Source: CAG-411 sp963643465
Lineage (GTDB): Bacteria > Bacillota > Clostridia > Lachnospirales > Lachnospiraceae
Length of the DNA stretch: 64,000 nt
Assembly (NCBI GenBank): GCA_963643465.1
Contig: CAVIJT010000001.1
Location: 310,001-374,000, forward strand
Direction of reading: 5' to 3'
The translations under genes and the position numbers were made by a program. Numbering within the stretch: position 1 is the stretch's first letter; every line of letters begins with the position of its first letter. The notes under the pieces were generated by a model. It was not told the DNA's origin and did no database searches. It was given only the letters and a program-made list of their open reading frames with translations. Positions 26,343 through 36,200 of this stretch are shown piece after piece.

Positions 26343-26371
26343 ATGATAGAATAAAAAAAACATAATTACAA
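26343..26371 (-). promoter_or_regulatory. Promoter of the HXXEE/flavodoxin/ABC operon
   Basis: On the minus strand TTGTAA (26366-26371) and TATCAT (26343-26348) are 17 bases apart. TTGTGTC-type half-sites lie downstream (26324-26330) and upstream (26388-26394 inverted; AAGTGTCAG at 26405-26413), likely operators of the divergent TetR-family protein. Confidence 0.65.
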
Positions 26372-26425
26372 TATCCAACCATCAAGTGACACAATTTCAA
26401 TAAAAAGTGTCAGAAAGGAATTTAC

Positions 26426-26992
26426 ATGAACCCTAGTCAAAATCCGAGCGCAATACGTTCCAAAAACGAAATCACAAATACACTTTTGCATCTGATGAAA
26501 TCTTTACCCTATAATGAAATAACAGTAAAACAAATCCTTATAGAAGCTCATGTTGCACGAAAAACTTTTTATCGCAATTTCACTTCTAAAGACGATGTTT
26601 TAATTTCCCACATTGACCGTATTTTACATCAATATGTACAATCCCTACAGCAAATGCCGGATTGCCAACTTTCCACTGTTTTAGATATTATTTTTGGTGT
26701 TTGTATGCAAAATCAGGATTTGCTTTTTTTGCTTCGGGATAATAATCTTTTGCATTTGATTTTGAACAAATTAAATCTTTTTATTCCAATGATGCACAAT
26801 CAGGTAGCGAACCCAGAGCATCCCTTTTTTCAACCATTTACTCCTGAACAAGTTGAGTATATAATTGCTTTCAATGTAGGTTCTGCTTGGAATATTATTC
26901 TAAAATGGATTGAACGAGATATGAGTGACGCACCTGAATACATAAAAAAGACTATATTGCATTACCTAGATCATATGTCGCAATTCACCTAA
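26426..26992 (+). CDS. TetR/AcrR-family transcriptional regulator
   Basis: This 188-residue protein has the N-terminal HTH: IRSKNEITNTLLHLMKSLPYNEITVKQILIEAHVARKTFYRNFTSKDDVL. The RKTFYRNF recognition helix is characteristic. The C-terminal ligand domain is hydrophobic and resembles the Clostridial TetR group with a C-terminal TetR_C_8-like fold (tentative). The ATG at 26426 follows AAAGGAA. It reads away from the ABC operon and probably represses it and itself; a substrate of the transporter may be the inducer. Confidence 0.9.
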   Translation: MNPSQNPSAIRSKNEITNTLLHLMKSLPYNEITVKQILIEAHVARKTFYRNFTSKDDVLISHIDRILHQYVQSLQQMPDCQLSTVLDIIFGVCMQNQDLLFLLRDNNLLHLILNKLNLFIPMMHNQVANPEHPFFQPFTPEQVEYIIAFNVGSAWNIILKWIERDMSDAPEYIKKTILHYLDHMSQFT

Positions 26993-27362
26993 CTTCTGTA
27001 TTATAGTTAACAAAGAGCAGGTTCTATAACCTATAAATAGCATAATTAAAATATCTGTTCTATCCTTCGGGGAATAAAAAACTAACTTAGCAAGCACTGC
27101 CTGTGTCATGACACAGGCGAAATTTCCCCTACACAATCTCTTGCTTGCTATGAACAAATTTCCACAGGGAAGCATCCCTAACCCTCTACTATTTTCTTAC
27201 TATATCTCTTTGAAAATCATTGACCTTTTCCCCTCTATTTGCTACAATTTTGCTTGGATATTTCTATCCAAAACTAAATAAACATTGAAACCAACTGTTG
27301 TAAAACATCGAACATTTTACAGCAGTTTTTTTGTACCCATTTTTAGAAAGGAAGTGTCCGAA
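26993..27362 (+). other. Candidate oriT region of the ICE, upstream of mobC
   Basis: This 370-base noncoding stretch precedes the mobC/relaxase pair. It contains the perfect 18-bp palindrome CCTGTGTCATGACACAGG (27100-27117), then GCGAAATTTCCCC, and GCAAGCA / TTGCTTGC inverted segments (27090s and 27140s). Palindromes with a nearby conserved single-stranded segment, just upstream of relaxosome genes, are typical of an origin of transfer. The nick site is not identified. The palindrome could alternatively serve the preceding tetR gene as a terminator. Confidence 0.5.
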
Positions 27363-27704
27363 TTGGCAAAAAGAAACCGTACAAATCCTGTGCAATTTTA
27401 TCTAAACGATGACGAGCAATACATACTTGATGAAAAGTTTAAACTATCCGGAATGAAAAGCAAATCTGCTTTCCTACGAAAGCTCATTTTATACGGATAT
27501 GTCTATGATGTAGATTATAGTTATCTGCGAAATTACAACACCGAGCTTGGACGAATAAGTTCCAGCTTAAATCAGATTGCGAAACGAATTAACAGTACCG
27601 ACCATGTCTATCAGGAAGATATAGACGAAGTAAAGGAGTTGATGAATGAGGTATGGCGTACACAAAAATCCATGCTATCAAAGCAACCGTTGATAAAGCG
27701 ATAG
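27363..27704 (+). CDS. mobC: MobC-like relaxosome accessory protein of the ICE
   Basis: About 113 residues. LAKRNRTNPVQFYLNDDEQYILDEKF and MKSKSAFLRKLILYGYV form a ribbon-helix-helix DNA-binding domain; the later LGRISSSLNQIAKRIN is the signature of the MobC family. It helps the relaxase nick oriT. The proposed start is TTG at 27363 after GAAAGGAAG; GTG at 27354 is an alternative. It overlaps the relaxase gene by 52 bases, implying coupled translation. Confidence 0.85.
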   Translation: MAKRNRTNPVQFYLNDDEQYILDEKFKLSGMKSKSAFLRKLILYGYVYDVDYSYLRNYNTELGRISSSLNQIAKRINSTDHVYQEDIDEVKELMNEVWRTQKSMLSKQPLIKR

Positions 27705-29023
27705 ATTACATCTGCAACCCGGACAAGACGGACGAAAAAATCTTCGTTTCTTCCTATGCCTGCTCTCCGGAAACTGCTGCGATTGACTTTAAATATACCC
27801 TTGACCATTGTAGAGAAAACAGTCCCAATAAAGCCTATCATTTGATACAGGCTTTTGCTCCCAGTGAGGTTAGTTTTGAAGAAGCACACCAGATTGGAAA
27901 AGAACTTGCAGACAAACTATTAGAAGGGAAATATTCTTATGTTGTTACCACCCATATTGATAAAGGTCATGTTCATAATCACATCATTTTTTGTGCTGCT
28001 GATAACATCGAACATAACAAATACCATGACTGCAAACAGTCCTACTACTACATCCGACATTTGAGCGATGATCTGTGCAAGGAACACAATCTCTCCATCA
28101 TTATTCCCGGTGAAAAGCGTGGAAAAAAATACAAGGAATGGCAAGCTGACAAGAACAATACTTCATGGAAAACTGACCTAAGAAAAGCTATCAATACCTC
28201 CATCAAATCTGCTTCTACTTATGAAGAATTTTTATTATTGATGAGAGCCAAAGGTTATGAAATTAAAGGCGAAGAATTTGGAGAAAATGCTCCCAAATAT
28301 ATTTCTTTCAGGCTTTTGGGAAAGGAACGTTTTGTGCGTGGAAGCGTCAAGTCTTTAGGAAAGGAATATACAAAAGAACGTATCAAAGAACGCATAGAAA
28401 TGAAACGGGAACGCAAGGCTATCATTCCCAAAAAAGACTATTCTTCCCGCAAGTTGATTGATACTTCTGATGAAAAATTTCAAAACAGCCCCGGTCTGCA
28501 ACGCTGGGCAACTATTGAGAATTTAAAGATAGCTACACAAAACTATAATGAAGTCGGTTCTATTTCCCAATTAGAACATGAAATTGCAATAAAAACCGAA
28601 GCTGGAAAGTCTGCCAAACAGAGTGTTATTGAATTGGAACATCGAATGAAAGACCTTGCGGAAATCATCAAATATGCAGAACAATATAAAGCGAATCGTT
28701 CCTATCATATTGGCTACAAAAAAACGAAAAATCCTGATGCGTATTTCCGCCGATATGAAAGTCAGATTATCCTTTATGGTGGTGCAAGACGTATGCTGGA
28801 ACAGGCAGGTATCATTCTAAAATCTTTGAATATTGATAAATTGAAATCAGAGTACCAGGAACTCTCAAGGCAGAAGAACGAGCTGGCTGCTACATATAAG
28901 AATTGTGAAAAAGAAGTTAAAGAATTAAACCGCAAACTTGAGATCCTTAATCGGTATCTTGGACGGGAAACCAACACCACACTCACTTCAGCACAACAGG
29001 AAAGAAAAAATCATAGCTTATAA
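27653..29023 (+). CDS. ICE relaxase (MOBP-type, MobA/VirD2-like)
   Basis: A 456-residue protein. The N-terminal relaxase domain has the three-histidine metal motif THIDKGHVHNHIIF at about residue 100. A candidate nucleophile tyrosine lies in the first 20 residues (YTKIHAIKATVDKAIDYIC). The C-terminal 180 residues are coiled-coil rich. It nicks oriT and pilots the transferred strand to the type IV secretion system. The gene overlaps mobC. The IME farther right carries a different, unrelated-looking relaxase, so two transfer origins exist in this composite element. Confidence 0.93.
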   Translation: MAYTKIHAIKATVDKAIDYICNPDKTDEKIFVSSYACSPETAAIDFKYTLDHCRENSPNKAYHLIQAFAPSEVSFEEAHQIGKELADKLLEGKYSYVVTTHIDKGHVHNHIIFCAADNIEHNKYHDCKQSYYYIRHLSDDLCKEHNLSIIIPGEKRGKKYKEWQADKNNTSWKTDLRKAINTSIKSASTYEEFLLLMRAKGYEIKGEEFGENAPKYISFRLLGKERFVRGSVKSLGKEYTKERIKERIEMKRERKAIIPKKDYSSRKLIDTSDEKFQNSPGLQRWATIENLKIATQNYNEVGSISQLEHEIAIKTEAGKSAKQSVIELEHRMKDLAEIIKYAEQYKANRSYHIGYKKTKNPDAYFRRYESQIILYGGARRMLEQAGIILKSLNIDKLKSEYQELSRQKNELAATYKNCEKEVKELNRKLEILNRYLGRETNTTLTSAQQERKNHSL

Positions 29024-29077
29024 TTTTTCCGGCTCTTTAATACGCATTAAAAATCTATAATGAGTCCAGCTCAATTC

Positions 29078-29094
29078 GGAACGCGCTGCGTTCC
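29078..29094 (+). terminator. Short hairpin after the relaxase gene
   Basis: GGAACGC, loop GCT, GCGTTCC lies 55 bases past the relaxase stop. The following T-run is weak (ATTTAAAAAATT), so function as a terminator is only possible. Confidence 0.4.
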
Positions 29095-29208
29095 ACATTT
29101 AAAAAATTCCGTCCTAAAACAAGCAACAATCTCTATAATATCTGTGGTATATCGTCCAATATTATAGTATAATTACTTTTAGTATTTAACAAAGGAGCTC
29201 TGAAGTTT

Positions 29209-30018
29209 ATGCTTACATTTATTGATGAAAGTGGATACCCTCGCCCTACTGACTCAACCAAAAACCCTATACTACTGGGTGTCTGTATCCATGAAAATGA
29301 TATTAAACCTATTACAAATCAAATATATAAATTAAAGGATTCGATTTATGGAAAACAGGATGAAATCAAATCCACAAAGCTCATTCGAGAAGCTACCATT
29401 ACCAAAAATCGTACTAAAAACAAAACATATGTTGAAGGCATGGTAGATATTATTTCTTCTTATGATGCAGCGATTTTTGCCGTCATTATGGACAGACCAG
29501 ATGAGCCTATCATTGTTCCCGAACATCATCTTCCCAAACAATACTATTTACTATTAAAGAAAGTAGAATTTTATTGCAACCACCATCACTATGGAAAAGC
29601 AATGATGATTTTCGACGAAGTACATGAAGATGCTGACCGTAAAATTGCGGAAGCTACTACCGGATTTCTCTTTAAAACCAAGTTCGGGCGTTCCTTCCAC
29701 CATATTCTTGAAATGCCGTTGTTTGTCAGCTCTGCTGTTACTCCAGCAGTACAGTTTGCTGATATATTTGCAGGAATTGTAAGACACTATTATGAAAATG
29801 AGCTGGATCAGAAAGAACCGGAAACAGAATTTCAAAAATGGATTGCAGAACTTTTTGCCAAATTATATAAACTCACAGAAAACAACTACATTCCAAGATC
29901 ACACTATGTAGAATACGGTTTTCAAAAAATTGGCAAAAACTTCTCTTATCCGGTAAATGAAAAGCTTATCACTTCTGAGGAAGATAGTACCGAAGAAAGC
30001 ATTGATATTTTTGAATAA
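29209..30018 (+). CDS. DUF3800-domain protein
   Basis: This 269-residue protein begins MLTFIDESGYP, the conserved FIDESG start of DUF3800, an RNase-H-like fold. IFDEVHEDADRK and AVQFADIFAGIV provide the further acidic residues expected of a metal-dependent nuclease site. The function is not established; the family is frequent in mobile elements. The ATG at 29209 follows AAAGGAGCTC. It is a stand-alone cargo gene between the relaxase and the ArdC-like gene, followed immediately by a small structured RNA. Confidence 0.88.
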   Translation: MLTFIDESGYPRPTDSTKNPILLGVCIHENDIKPITNQIYKLKDSIYGKQDEIKSTKLIREATITKNRTKNKTYVEGMVDIISSYDAAIFAVIMDRPDEPIIVPEHHLPKQYYLLLKKVEFYCNHHHYGKAMMIFDEVHEDADRKIAEATTGFLFKTKFGRSFHHILEMPLFVSSAVTPAVQFADIFAGIVRHYYENELDQKEPETEFQKWIAELFAKLYKLTENNYIPRSHYVEYGFQKIGKNFSYPVNEKLITSEEDSTEESIDIFE

Positions 30019-30026
30019 TTTACTAA

Positions 30027-30150
30027 TTGACTTCATACAAATATGGTGTATAATATTATTAGAGTCATATGTTGTTCCGTCCTGGAGCTGCGTAGGACTC
30101 GTAATATTAACAAAAGTATCGCACTTGCAGTTTAGCAAGTGCGATTTTTG
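30027..30150 (+). ncRNA. Small structured RNA downstream of the DUF3800 gene
   Basis: A promoter (TTGACT at 30027-30032, 16-base spacer, TATAAT at 30049-30054) lies 8 bases past the DUF3800 stop. The predicted transcript begins near 30061 and contains a hairpin with arms GTCCT and AGGAC (30079-30098). It ends at a strong terminator (CGCACTTGC at 30120-30128, GCAAGTGCG at 30135-30143, then TTTTT). The RNA would be about 90 bases with no reading frame of note. Candidate structured RNAs near DUF3800 genes have been described, but I cannot match this one to a specific motif. Confidence 0.65.
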
Positions 30151-30234
30151 TTTTCCATAGTAAAGCAGATAGCCAGCTTTCCATCTTACTACTCACTCAA
30201 TATTTTTTTACTCCCTCTGCAAATTCAGCTATTA

Positions 30235-33180
30235 TTATATCTCTCTGTGCAATTTCTTTTCACTTTCCTTAACTGGCAATAATTTTTCTCCCTTATCATG
30301 ATGCTCTATCATCGCTTTTTTCTCTGCCAGTTTCTCTTTTATAGAAATTCTCCCTGCCGAGCGTTCTTCCTCTTTCTTTGGCTTTTCATTATTCAGGACA
30401 TTATCAATCATGTTGTAATTGGCTTCTTCAAGTTCCTCCACCTTTGCAAGCGGTTTATATTCTGCCAGCTTATCTAACAGCTCCTTCGCCCTTCTGGCGG
30501 TCTGTACTGCTTCACTGTCATCAATCTCCGAACCTTGCCCGAAAATGTCCGTTATGCCGTCTCTGACACTTTCTGCTACGATTGCATTCAGGAAATCATT
30601 GAGGTACCCGGTATTTCCATTTCTGATGTCCTCTGTGATATTCGCCACTTGTACCTCCCTGTTCTCCACTGTATCTCTATATTGATATGTATCATAATCA
30701 TAAGAAAGCTGATCTATTTGTGTAGCAAGCGATACAGCCTGCCACTTCTCCAGCGAACCTCTCACTTCTATATCCGGTAACTTATCAATCAACTCTGCAA
30801 TTATTTCGATTGCTTTCGGATCATCTGTAATATCCGGTATATAATCCAAAATCTCCAAATCAGCAACCTTGCCGGAAATAATATCTATTTCCACATCTTC
30901 GTAGCTCTCTGTACCCTCTTTATGGATGTTAATTCCGATACCCCTAACTGCACTCATTCGCTCCGGTGGTATCTGATGATACAGCTTAATGGCTTCATCC
31001 ACTGTTTCTATGCCCTCATGAAATTCTCCAAGATTATGAAACTCACTGCACTCAGATACCATAAGAGTGACTATTGTAGGTTTCTGCTCCACTATTTGCT
31101 CCGGCTCTTTTTCTTCAATATCAAGATTAACATTTTCCGTATATGCTACCTCTTCTATAATACGCTTTTGTTCCTCTGTCGGCATAAGATTATCCATTTT
31201 CCCCTGTTCATAAAGTGTATCAAACTTTTCCATATACATAGAAATATTTTCAATACCACTGTTATAAAGCTGTTCTACAAATCTCTGTTTCACAAAATCT
31301 TTAACTTCCTCTGGTGTCATATCCCTATAACCTTTTACTGTTTCATTCTGAATATCCTGACTTTTCTGAATGGAAGATTTTTCTTTTGAAACCTCCTGTG
31401 TAAACTCCAAAACTTCCTTGTAACCAAAGGAATCTACATAGTGACTGGTATTCTCTCCGTTCTGATGAAGCACCACCACATCGCTGACAGACAAAGAGTG
31501 ACCTTTAAAATCTTCCGGGTGGTCTATATTAAATTTTGTATAGATGTCCTCAAGACTTGTACCATCTTCCAACGGTGCAGTATAAACCAAATCATAATTC
31601 TCTTTATTTACTGCAATCCCCCTACTTTCAAGGTAATCCATATTCATAAAGCGTATATCCCTTGCTTCCGGTGTATCTTTAAGCTGATAGATACCAAATT
31701 GATTTTCACTGCCATGCAAAAGAAGCGATTCTTTATTGGCAGAACTCTCTTCTAATTCATTCTTCATTGTTTGATGTTCCAAATATGCGTTCCAGTCCTC
31801 CTTTTCCACACCAAACATACCTTTGTGAGCCTGTAAATCCTCCATATCTTCAATCATTGTTTCAGAACCGTCCTTATGAAGCTGATATACTGCAACATCT
31901 TCTTTGAAAAGCTCCTCTGCTCTCTCCTGTGTCAGCGGTAGCATTTCCGCCCAGGTATATCCATACTCGTGCATTTCAGAAAGTCCTACCATTCCATCCG
32001 GTAAAGCATCAATCTCTGCCTGTGCATTGCTGACTGTCTGTGCTACAAGGTTCGGAGAATTATCTTCTAGCTCTGCAAAACGATAGGCTAATTCCTCCGT
32101 TTTGTCCATATCTCCTATCTTATAAGCATAATTAACAATCAAATTTCTTTCGTCCGGAATGAAAATAGTCTTATTCGTTTCCAAACGATTGATAAGTTCT
32201 TCTGCCTGTTTCATTATAGACATCTCCGAATTTTCCTGTATATCTGCAATGTCCTGTTCCACTACCCTGTCTTTCTGCAATTCCTGTAGATGTGCTTCGA
32301 TGCCACTAATCATCTCAGAAGCTGTCCTACGGATAGTATCAAGGGAAGATTTTAACTCCGTCATTTCCTTGCCACTGCTCCATCCGGCAATATAGCCGAA
32401 AGAATACTCTGATGTATCAATCCTAAAGTGCTGACATACCGTATAGGCAACACTCTCTGCTTCTACTTCTTTGGTATTACGGTCTTTTTGTTCCGCAAGT
32501 TCTGCATCCCTACTTAACGCTCTGCTATGCAGCTTTGCGTGTGCCACTTCATGGATAGCTGTTTTGACCGTCTGGCTTTCGCTCATACCCTGCTGTATGG
32601 CTACTCTCTGTTCCTCTGTATGATAATATCCCTTTGCCTCTCCCGAAATCTCCTCATACCCAATCGGAACAGGAGAAAACATTTCTAATGCTTTCATAAA
32701 ATCCTGATAGCCTTCCACATCTGCAGATAATTCACTTACCGCTAACTCTGGCAGTTCCCTTCCGTCTGTCTGTGACACATCAAAAACGGAAACTGCACGA
32801 AAGGCAGGAATGGTTATCTCTACTTCCTCCATAACAGGCTTTCCGTCCTTATCAAGCATGATTTCCTTTGTTTCCGGATCAAGCTTCTCCTGTTCCTCTT
32901 TTACCTTATATTGTGCCGGGGCAAGGATACGAATACCCTTTTCTCCTTTTTTAACGTGTCTTTCAAAATTTTTCTTCCAAGCCTGAAATCCGGCTACTAA
33001 GGTGGCATCCGGCTTTTGCATGGCAATTAAAAGGGTATTGTTAACACTGTAATTATGAAATTTTGACATGGTGTTCAGATAATTCTTATACTTTTCACTT
33101 TCAAACAATTCTTTAATACCCTGTTCCAGCTTTTCTGTGATTTCCTGTACTTTTTGTTTTTCTGTTTTTGTATCTGCCAT
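30235..33180 (-). CDS. ArdC-like antirestriction protein with C-terminal ICE-specific domains
   Basis: This roughly 981-residue protein opens with an ArdC-type ssDNA-binding domain (about residues 10-150; FHNYSVNNTLLIAMQKPDAT, VKKGEKGIRILAP). A zinc metallopeptidase-like domain follows with HEVAHAKLH at about residue 210. The rest is a chain of poorly characterised domains, including a YodL-like segment. ArdC-type proteins protect incoming single-stranded DNA from host restriction. The ATG at 33180 is eight bases after AGGAGG, better than the ATG at 33186. Its end GRISIKEKLAEKKA repeats that of the adjacent methylase/helicase. Confidence 0.85.
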   Translation of the reverse strand: MADTKTEKQKVQEITEKLEQGIKELFESEKYKNYLNTMSKFHNYSVNNTLLIAMQKPDATLVAGFQAWKKNFERHVKKGEKGIRILAPAQYKVKEEQEKLDPETKEIMLDKDGKPVMEEVEITIPAFRAVSVFDVSQTDGRELPELAVSELSADVEGYQDFMKALEMFSPVPIGYEEISGEAKGYYHTEEQRVAIQQGMSESQTVKTAIHEVAHAKLHSRALSRDAELAEQKDRNTKEVEAESVAYTVCQHFRIDTSEYSFGYIAGWSSGKEMTELKSSLDTIRRTASEMISGIEAHLQELQKDRVVEQDIADIQENSEMSIMKQAEELINRLETNKTIFIPDERNLIVNYAYKIGDMDKTEELAYRFAELEDNSPNLVAQTVSNAQAEIDALPDGMVGLSEMHEYGYTWAEMLPLTQERAEELFKEDVAVYQLHKDGSETMIEDMEDLQAHKGMFGVEKEDWNAYLEHQTMKNELEESSANKESLLLHGSENQFGIYQLKDTPEARDIRFMNMDYLESRGIAVNKENYDLVYTAPLEDGTSLEDIYTKFNIDHPEDFKGHSLSVSDVVVLHQNGENTSHYVDSFGYKEVLEFTQEVSKEKSSIQKSQDIQNETVKGYRDMTPEEVKDFVKQRFVEQLYNSGIENISMYMEKFDTLYEQGKMDNLMPTEEQKRIIEEVAYTENVNLDIEEKEPEQIVEQKPTIVTLMVSECSEFHNLGEFHEGIETVDEAIKLYHQIPPERMSAVRGIGINIHKEGTESYEDVEIDIISGKVADLEILDYIPDITDDPKAIEIIAELIDKLPDIEVRGSLEKWQAVSLATQIDQLSYDYDTYQYRDTVENREVQVANITEDIRNGNTGYLNDFLNAIVAESVRDGITDIFGQGSEIDDSEAVQTARRAKELLDKLAEYKPLAKVEELEEANYNMIDNVLNNEKPKKEEERSAGRISIKEKLAEKKAMIEHHDKGEKLLPVKESEKKLHREI

Positions 33181-33255
33181 TTTCATTTCCTCCTAAAATT
33201 TGCTCTATAATAGAAAAAGCAGATAGATTTCTCTACCTGCTCTCTCTAAACTATT

Positions 33256-36200
33256 TTATATACATTCTTCTTTTCCTTTCATTTTTGCCGTATCCGTCTT
33301 TTCCAAAGTCCTTTGAACACCAGACTTATCCTTGCTAATTCTGGCACTCATTTCAGCAAGTTTTTCCTTAACAGAAATCCGACCTTTAGAACCATCTGCA
33401 AGCATTCTATTTTTCTCATGGTCTACAATACGCTCTGACATCGTGAAACTTGCCACAGGCTTCATTGTTTCATCTGCCACCAGTTCTGGCTTGCCACTCT
33501 CTGGCACATCGCTTGGCTCGTTGTTCTCTGGTTCATCATCACCCATGACCATTGCTCCATCGCCTTTTTCATCCATATTCAAAAGAGCATTTAACTCACT
33601 AAGTCTTTCTAATTTCTCCTTTAGCTCTGTTTCCTGTGGAAAAGGCTTTGTAACCTCAACCTTTGCAGTTTCAAGCTGATGTTCCACATTGGAAAGTTTC
33701 TGCTCCACATCTGCCATTTTGCCTGTCATTGCTTCTAAGGCATTGGATAGTCTTTGCAGATTTCCTACCGGATCAGCTCCAATTTCCACCTCATGGCTTA
33801 ACTGCCCTTTTAAGTTAATTGTAAATTTTGAAAAGAACGAATCAAAAGAAACACTCATCTTAAATCCCTGATATTCTCCAATGGTTACTGCCATGTTGGG
33901 TTGCTTTGCACTCCTACACATATCAATAAGGGCTGTTCCGGCTTCTTTCTTGTCTGTAAATAACCTGTTGCCGATTTTCATGGAAAACATATCTTTATCT
34001 ATAGGTTTATTCTGCTCATATGTCTGAATATCCACACGATACCCGGCTATTCTCTCCTTCATGCTGGCTATCTGTTTTGGATAATGCTGTGCAATATTAT
34101 CCTCCAGACGGTAACGCTGACTTGTGTGGTTTGCCTTCATCAATTTTAATTTTGATACCTGTATATCCAAATCCATTTTCTCTTTGATATAGGGATTTCC
34201 TGTTGCAAGTGCTTTTACTTCTGCATAGGATAATGCTGCTTCATCAATATCCTCACAGGAACGTACCGGGGATTTACTTGTCATGATCTGACCGATAAAT
34301 TTCTGCTTATTTTCTATAAGTTGCCAACTGTACGAGTCAAAGGTTCCTTCTGTCACATAACGGAAAATCTTAACTTTATCATTCCTGTTTCCCTGTCGTA
34401 AAATTCTGCCTTCCTGCTGTTCAATATCTGACGGACGCCAAGGCACATCCAAATGATGTAATGCAATCAATCTGTCCTGTACGTTGGTTCCGGCTCCCAT
34501 TTTTGCAGTGGAACCTAATAAAAAACGAACCTGTCCGCTTCTTACCTTTGCAAACAGCTCCGCTTTTCTTTTTTCCGTATTAGCATCATGGATAAATGCA
34601 ATTTCTTCCTTAGGCACACCTTTTTCTATCAACTTATCCCTTATGTCCTCATAGACGTTGAATGTACCATCACCCTTTGGAGTGGATAAATCACAGAAAA
34701 TAAGCTGTGCGGATTTCTGTTCTTTCGTTTCTTCCCAAATTTCAAATGCCTTATCTACACAAGTGGCAGCTTTGGAATTGTCCTCATCTGGAAGCATATC
34801 GTTAATCAGTCTTTGGTCTAATGCCAGCTTTCTACCATCGTTTGTAATTTTAAGCATATTATCCTGATGTGGTTTTACCCGTCTGTCACGTACTGCTTCT
34901 GCACGATCCGCAAGGGATTGTACCATTTCCTGTTGATACTCACTTGGCTTTAACACCACATTTTCATACTCCGCTTCCGGTACGGGAAGTTTTAACATAT
35001 CCGGTGTCTGAATGTCTGCACTCTCTTTAAAGAGTGAAATCAGTTCCGGAAGATTGAAAAACTTAGCAAATCTTGTTTTCGCCCGGTATCCCGTTCCTTC
35101 CGGTGCAAGTTCAATGGCGGTCTGTGTCTCTCCAAATGTGGCTGCCCAGCTATCGAAGTTTCCTAGTCCTAACTTCTGAAGGGTGTTATATTGCAGATAC
35201 CTCATATTTGTATAAAGCTCTGTCATACTGTTAGAAATTGGTGTACCTGTTGCAAACGTAATACCCTTACCGCTTGTCAGTTCATCCATGTACTGGCACT
35301 TGGCAAACATATCCGAAGATTTCTGTGCTTCCGTCTGTGCAATGCCCGCAACATTTCTCATTTTTGTATAAAGGAACAAATTTTTGTAATTGTGCGATTC
35401 GTCAACAAACAGCCTGTCCACACCTAACTGCTCAAAGGTTACTACATTATCTTTTTTGCTCGCATCATTCAATTTGGAAAGTCTTGTATGTAAAGATTTC
35501 TTTGTCTTTTCCATCTGTTTTATGGTATAACGCTCTCCCTTTGCGGCTTTGGTGGCTTCGATTGCCATTTCAATTTCTTTTATCTGACGTTCTATCATGG
35601 CTACCTGTCGTTCCGTAGATAATGGGATTTTTTCAAATTGTGTATGCCCGATAATGACTGCATCATAATCACCTGTGGCAATACGGGAACAGAATTTTTT
35701 CCGGTTTGCCGGCTCAAAATCCTTTTTTGTAGCAGCTAAAATATTTGCTCCGGGATACAAACGCAAAAAGTCACTTGCCCACTGCTCTGTCAAATGGTTT
35801 GGAACTACAAACAGACTCTTTTGGCAAAGTCCCAAACGCTTACTCTCCATTGCTGCAGCAATCATTTCAAAGGTCTTACCTGCCCCTACACAATGAGCAA
35901 GCAGGGTGTTATCTCCATAAAGCTGATGTGCTACCGCATTTAGCTGATGTGGTCTGAGTGCAATGTCTGGTGTCATACCTGGAAACTTTAAATGAGAACC
36001 GTCATACTCTCTTGGTCTTGTAGAATTGAAAAGTTCATTATACTTGGCACACAATACCTGTCTGCGTTCCGGATCACGAAATACCCAATCCTTAAATGCT
36101 TCTCTTATGGCTTCCTGTTTTTGGCTTGCAAGCATGGTTTCCTTTTTATTCAGAACACGTTTTTCCTTGCCATCTTCTGTAATAACATCGAAAATACGAG

